From Clostridiales bacterium UBA4717 (GTDB lineage Bacteria; Bacillota; Clostridia; Oscillospirales; CAG-272): DNA of 5,499 nucleotides. Under the pieces are notes generated by a model. It was not told the origin of the DNA and made no database searches. It saw nothing but the letters and a program-made list of their open reading frames with translations. The position numbers and the translations under genes are program-made. The DNA is taken from the NCBI GenBank assembly GCA_002404395.1, contig DHJP01000134.1, positions 1 through 5,499 on the forward strand, given 5' to 3'. Below are positions 5,234 through 5,499 of the stretch, in pieces (the first letter of the stretch is position 1; each line of letters begins with the position of its first letter).

Positions 5234-5499
5234 ATGGCAGAAGAAAACAAGCATCCCCCTACCACGGAGGAACAGGCCCCGCCTGAAATGCCGGGAAAGG
5301 CCCCGGAAATGGAGCAGGCCGAGATCCCTGATGTGAGCGGCAGCCCTGCTCCGTCCGCAAAGGTGATCGACCTTTCCGCTGTGCGTCCCGCACCGGAAAA
5401 GGACGCTCCGCCGGACATCCCCAAGGAGCCGGAGGCCCCGCCTGTTTCCGTCACCGAGTACAGCAAGCAGGAATGGGAAAAGCCCATGCCGGAGCCGGA
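5234..5499 (+). CDS. Pro/Glu-rich protein, probably mobile-element cargo (5' part only)
   Basis: The first 88 codons are in the window and the frame stays open to the edge. A perfect Shine-Dalgarno (AAGGAGGTT, 5216-5224) precedes the ATG by nine bases. A GTG at 5229 has a better distance, but its frame soon meets a stop. The segment is rich in Pro, Glu and Ala (TTEEQAPPEMPGKAPEMEQAE) and looks disordered, hydrophilic and acidic, with no signal peptide or membrane segment. The only regular-looking pieces are KVIDLSAVRP (43-52) and VTEYSKQEWEKP (71-82). I do not recognise a family. In my recollection, similar low-complexity N-termini occur on accessory proteins of Tn1549-type integrative conjugative elements in gut Firmicutes. 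This DNA is far more GC-rich (about 60% by eye) than the gene to its left (about 40%), which suggests a separate origin. Confidence 0.65.
   Translation, partial: MAEENKHPPTTEEQAPPEMPGKAPEMEQAEIPDVSGSPAPSAKVIDLSAVRPAPEKDAPPDIPKEPEAPPVSVTEYSKQEWEKPMPEP

Noticed and set aside
5203..5487. Minus-strand 94-codon frame opposite the Pro/Glu-rich gene
   Set aside because: Its Ser/Gly/Ala-rich product is the complement of the Pro/Glu-rich coding strand, which has the perfect Shine-Dalgarno and an uninterrupted frame.

Overview
The window looks like chromosomal DNA of an anaerobic Clostridia-type Firmicute, plausibly a gut Oscillospiraceae/Ruminococcaceae-like lineage, joined at its right end to GC-richer DNA of mobile-element character. 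The lineage is inferred from strong AGGAGG-type ribosome binding sites, consensus sigma-A promoters, a PerR-type regulator and a three-SLH surface protein. It is not proved by any marker gene.

Left part (1-694). A Fur-superfamily regulator runs leftward and off the window edge after 127 codons. Its metal ligands match the PerR (peroxide sensor) pattern. It has a textbook promoter (TTGACA, 17 bp, TATAAT) and a perfect 9-1-9 palindromic Fur/PerR-type operator just downstream of the predicted transcription start, which implies autoregulation. Between it and the next gene lie about 240 noncoding bases with a weaker second operator-like sequence and an inverted-repeat cluster of unknown function.

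Centre (695-3661). A complete, secreted, 934-residue S-layer-type protein has a signal peptide, three SLH wall-anchoring domains, a long beta-rich ectodomain with a recurring module, and an Ig-like C-terminus. It has its own extended -10 promoter, a 13-bp stem-loop at the predicted 5' end of the mRNA, a strong ribosome binding site and a rho-independent terminator. It is therefore a self-contained single-gene transcription unit, probably highly expressed.

Right-centre (3661-5062). A good promoter and ribosome binding site drive what seems to be a decayed carbohydrate-active gene cluster. It holds a 36-codon remnant resembling the N-terminus of a GH2-type glycosidase, a frame-shifted fragment with two internal stops, and an AT-richer 281-codon ORF. 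That ORF looks like the N-terminal beta-sandwich part of a larger glycosidase-like protein cut off inside an Ig-like domain.

Right end (about 5058-5499). Composition changes abruptly to GC-rich DNA. There is a 15-bp inverted repeat enclosing an intrinsic terminator, then a hairpin that coincides with an 8-codon mini-ORF, a perfect Shine-Dalgarno and the start of a Pro/Glu-rich protein of the kind often carried on Firmicute integrative elements. The join falls at the stop codon of the truncated gene, so it is either an insertion/rearrangement boundary or an assembly join. I see no CRISPR array, rRNA, tRNA or transposase. The most interesting unexplained structures are the junction with its nested repeats and the 5' stem-loop of the S-layer mRNA.
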